Part shown: one piece after another, positions 5,340 through 5,533 of the stretch | Numbering within the stretch: position 1 is the stretch's first letter | How the letters are laid out: every line of letters starts with the position of its first letter | NCBI GenBank assembly: GCA_028710385.1 | Contig: JAQTUC010000098.1 | Location: 1 to 5,533, forward strand | DNA: 5,533 bases | Origin: Candidatus Omnitrophota bacterium | GTDB lineage: Bacteria > Omnitrophota > Gorgyraeia > Duberdicusellales > 4484-171 | Direction of reading: 5' to 3' | Program-made: the position numbers and the translations under genes | The notes under the pieces: model-generated | Database searches by the model: none | The model's input: the letters and a program-made list of their open reading frames with translations, nothing else | Told to the model about the DNA's origin: nothing

Positions 5340-5533
5340 ATGTTCAGAAAAAAAATAACCTTCAAGATACTTTTGTTTTTAATTCTTTCTGATTTTCTTG
5401 AAACCTGCCTGCAGTTTTGCTTCAAGAAAAGCACAGTTAACGTAGAAAACCTGAAGATTTTGAATTTTCATGACATAGGCGTGTTTGTAACAAGCGTTGT
5501 GTCTTCCTACTTTCTCTGGACAGCTTTTATTTC
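5340..5533 (+). CDS. membrane protein start, small multidrug resistance/EamA (DMT)-like, cut by window edge
   Basis: The first 64 codons of an open frame running off the right edge. Residues 8-28 form a hydrophobic helix and 46-64 begin a second one, with a short polar segment between. The first helix holds Asp18 and Glu21 in LSDFLETCLQFCFKK. Glu21 and Lys29 have the same eight-residue spacing as Glu14 and Lys22 of EmrE, which line the substrate site and close the helix in small multidrug resistance proteins; related flippase subunits (ArnE/ArnF type) share this general layout. That resemblance, plus a basic N-terminus (FRKK), supports a drug/metabolite transporter superfamily protein, but with under two helices visible it remains tentative. 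The ATG directly follows an in-frame TAA, so no earlier start exists. Next to a DegT-type aminotransferase, export or flipping of a lipid-linked amino sugar is an attractive but unproven role. Confidence 0.6.
   Translation, partial: MFRKKITFKILLFLILSDFLETCLQFCFKKSTVNVENLKILNFHDIGVFVTSVVSSYFLWTAFI

Overview
The window comes from an AT-rich bacterial genome (roughly 40% G+C by eye). It holds five protein genes, the two outermost cut by the window edges. The recognisable promoters are sigma70-like (TATAAT/TATAAA boxes), which argues against Bacteroidota. No start codon has a clear Shine-Dalgarno sequence, and three starts lie at or within a few bases of the predicted transcription start. The mix of a FabF-type ketosynthase, a short YgiQ-family radical SAM protein and a DegT-type aminotransferase would fit an uncultured Gram-negative-type lineage such as Omnitrophota or Elusimicrobiota. 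That placement is a guess; nothing in the window is diagnostic.

Layout: (1) 1-423, minus strand: N-terminal third of a beta-ketoacyl-ACP synthase, running off the left edge. (2) 424-861: a 438-bp gap without a convincing protein gene. It holds the ketosynthase promoter, a small hairpin, a plus-strand intrinsic terminator preceded by a GNRA-capped hairpin (possible short RNA of about 65 nt), a nested inverted repeat and an imperfect direct repeat. (3) 862-2631, minus: complete YgiQ-family radical SAM protein. (4) 2632-2751: back-to-back divergent promoters. (5) 2752-4020, plus: TRAM-domain RNA uracil-C5 methyltransferase of the RlmD/TrmA family. (6) 4021-4024: a 4-bp convergent junction. (7) 4025-5242, minus: DegT/DnrJ/EryC1/StrS-type PLP enzyme. 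(8) 5243-5339: second divergent promoter region. (9) 5340-5533, plus: start of a small multidrug resistance/EamA-like membrane protein, running off the right edge.

The genes do not form one operon: strands alternate and each gene appears to have its own promoter. A functional link is suggested only for the divergent aminotransferase/transporter pair, which could belong to an amino-sugar or envelope-glycan locus continuing to the right. The methyltransferase and YgiQ look like housekeeping genes. The most unusual items are the orphan plus-strand hairpin/terminator module between two minus-strand genes, the apparently leaderless starts, and the loss of one iron-sulfur ligand in the methyltransferase. 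I found no mobile element, CRISPR array, tRNA or rRNA.
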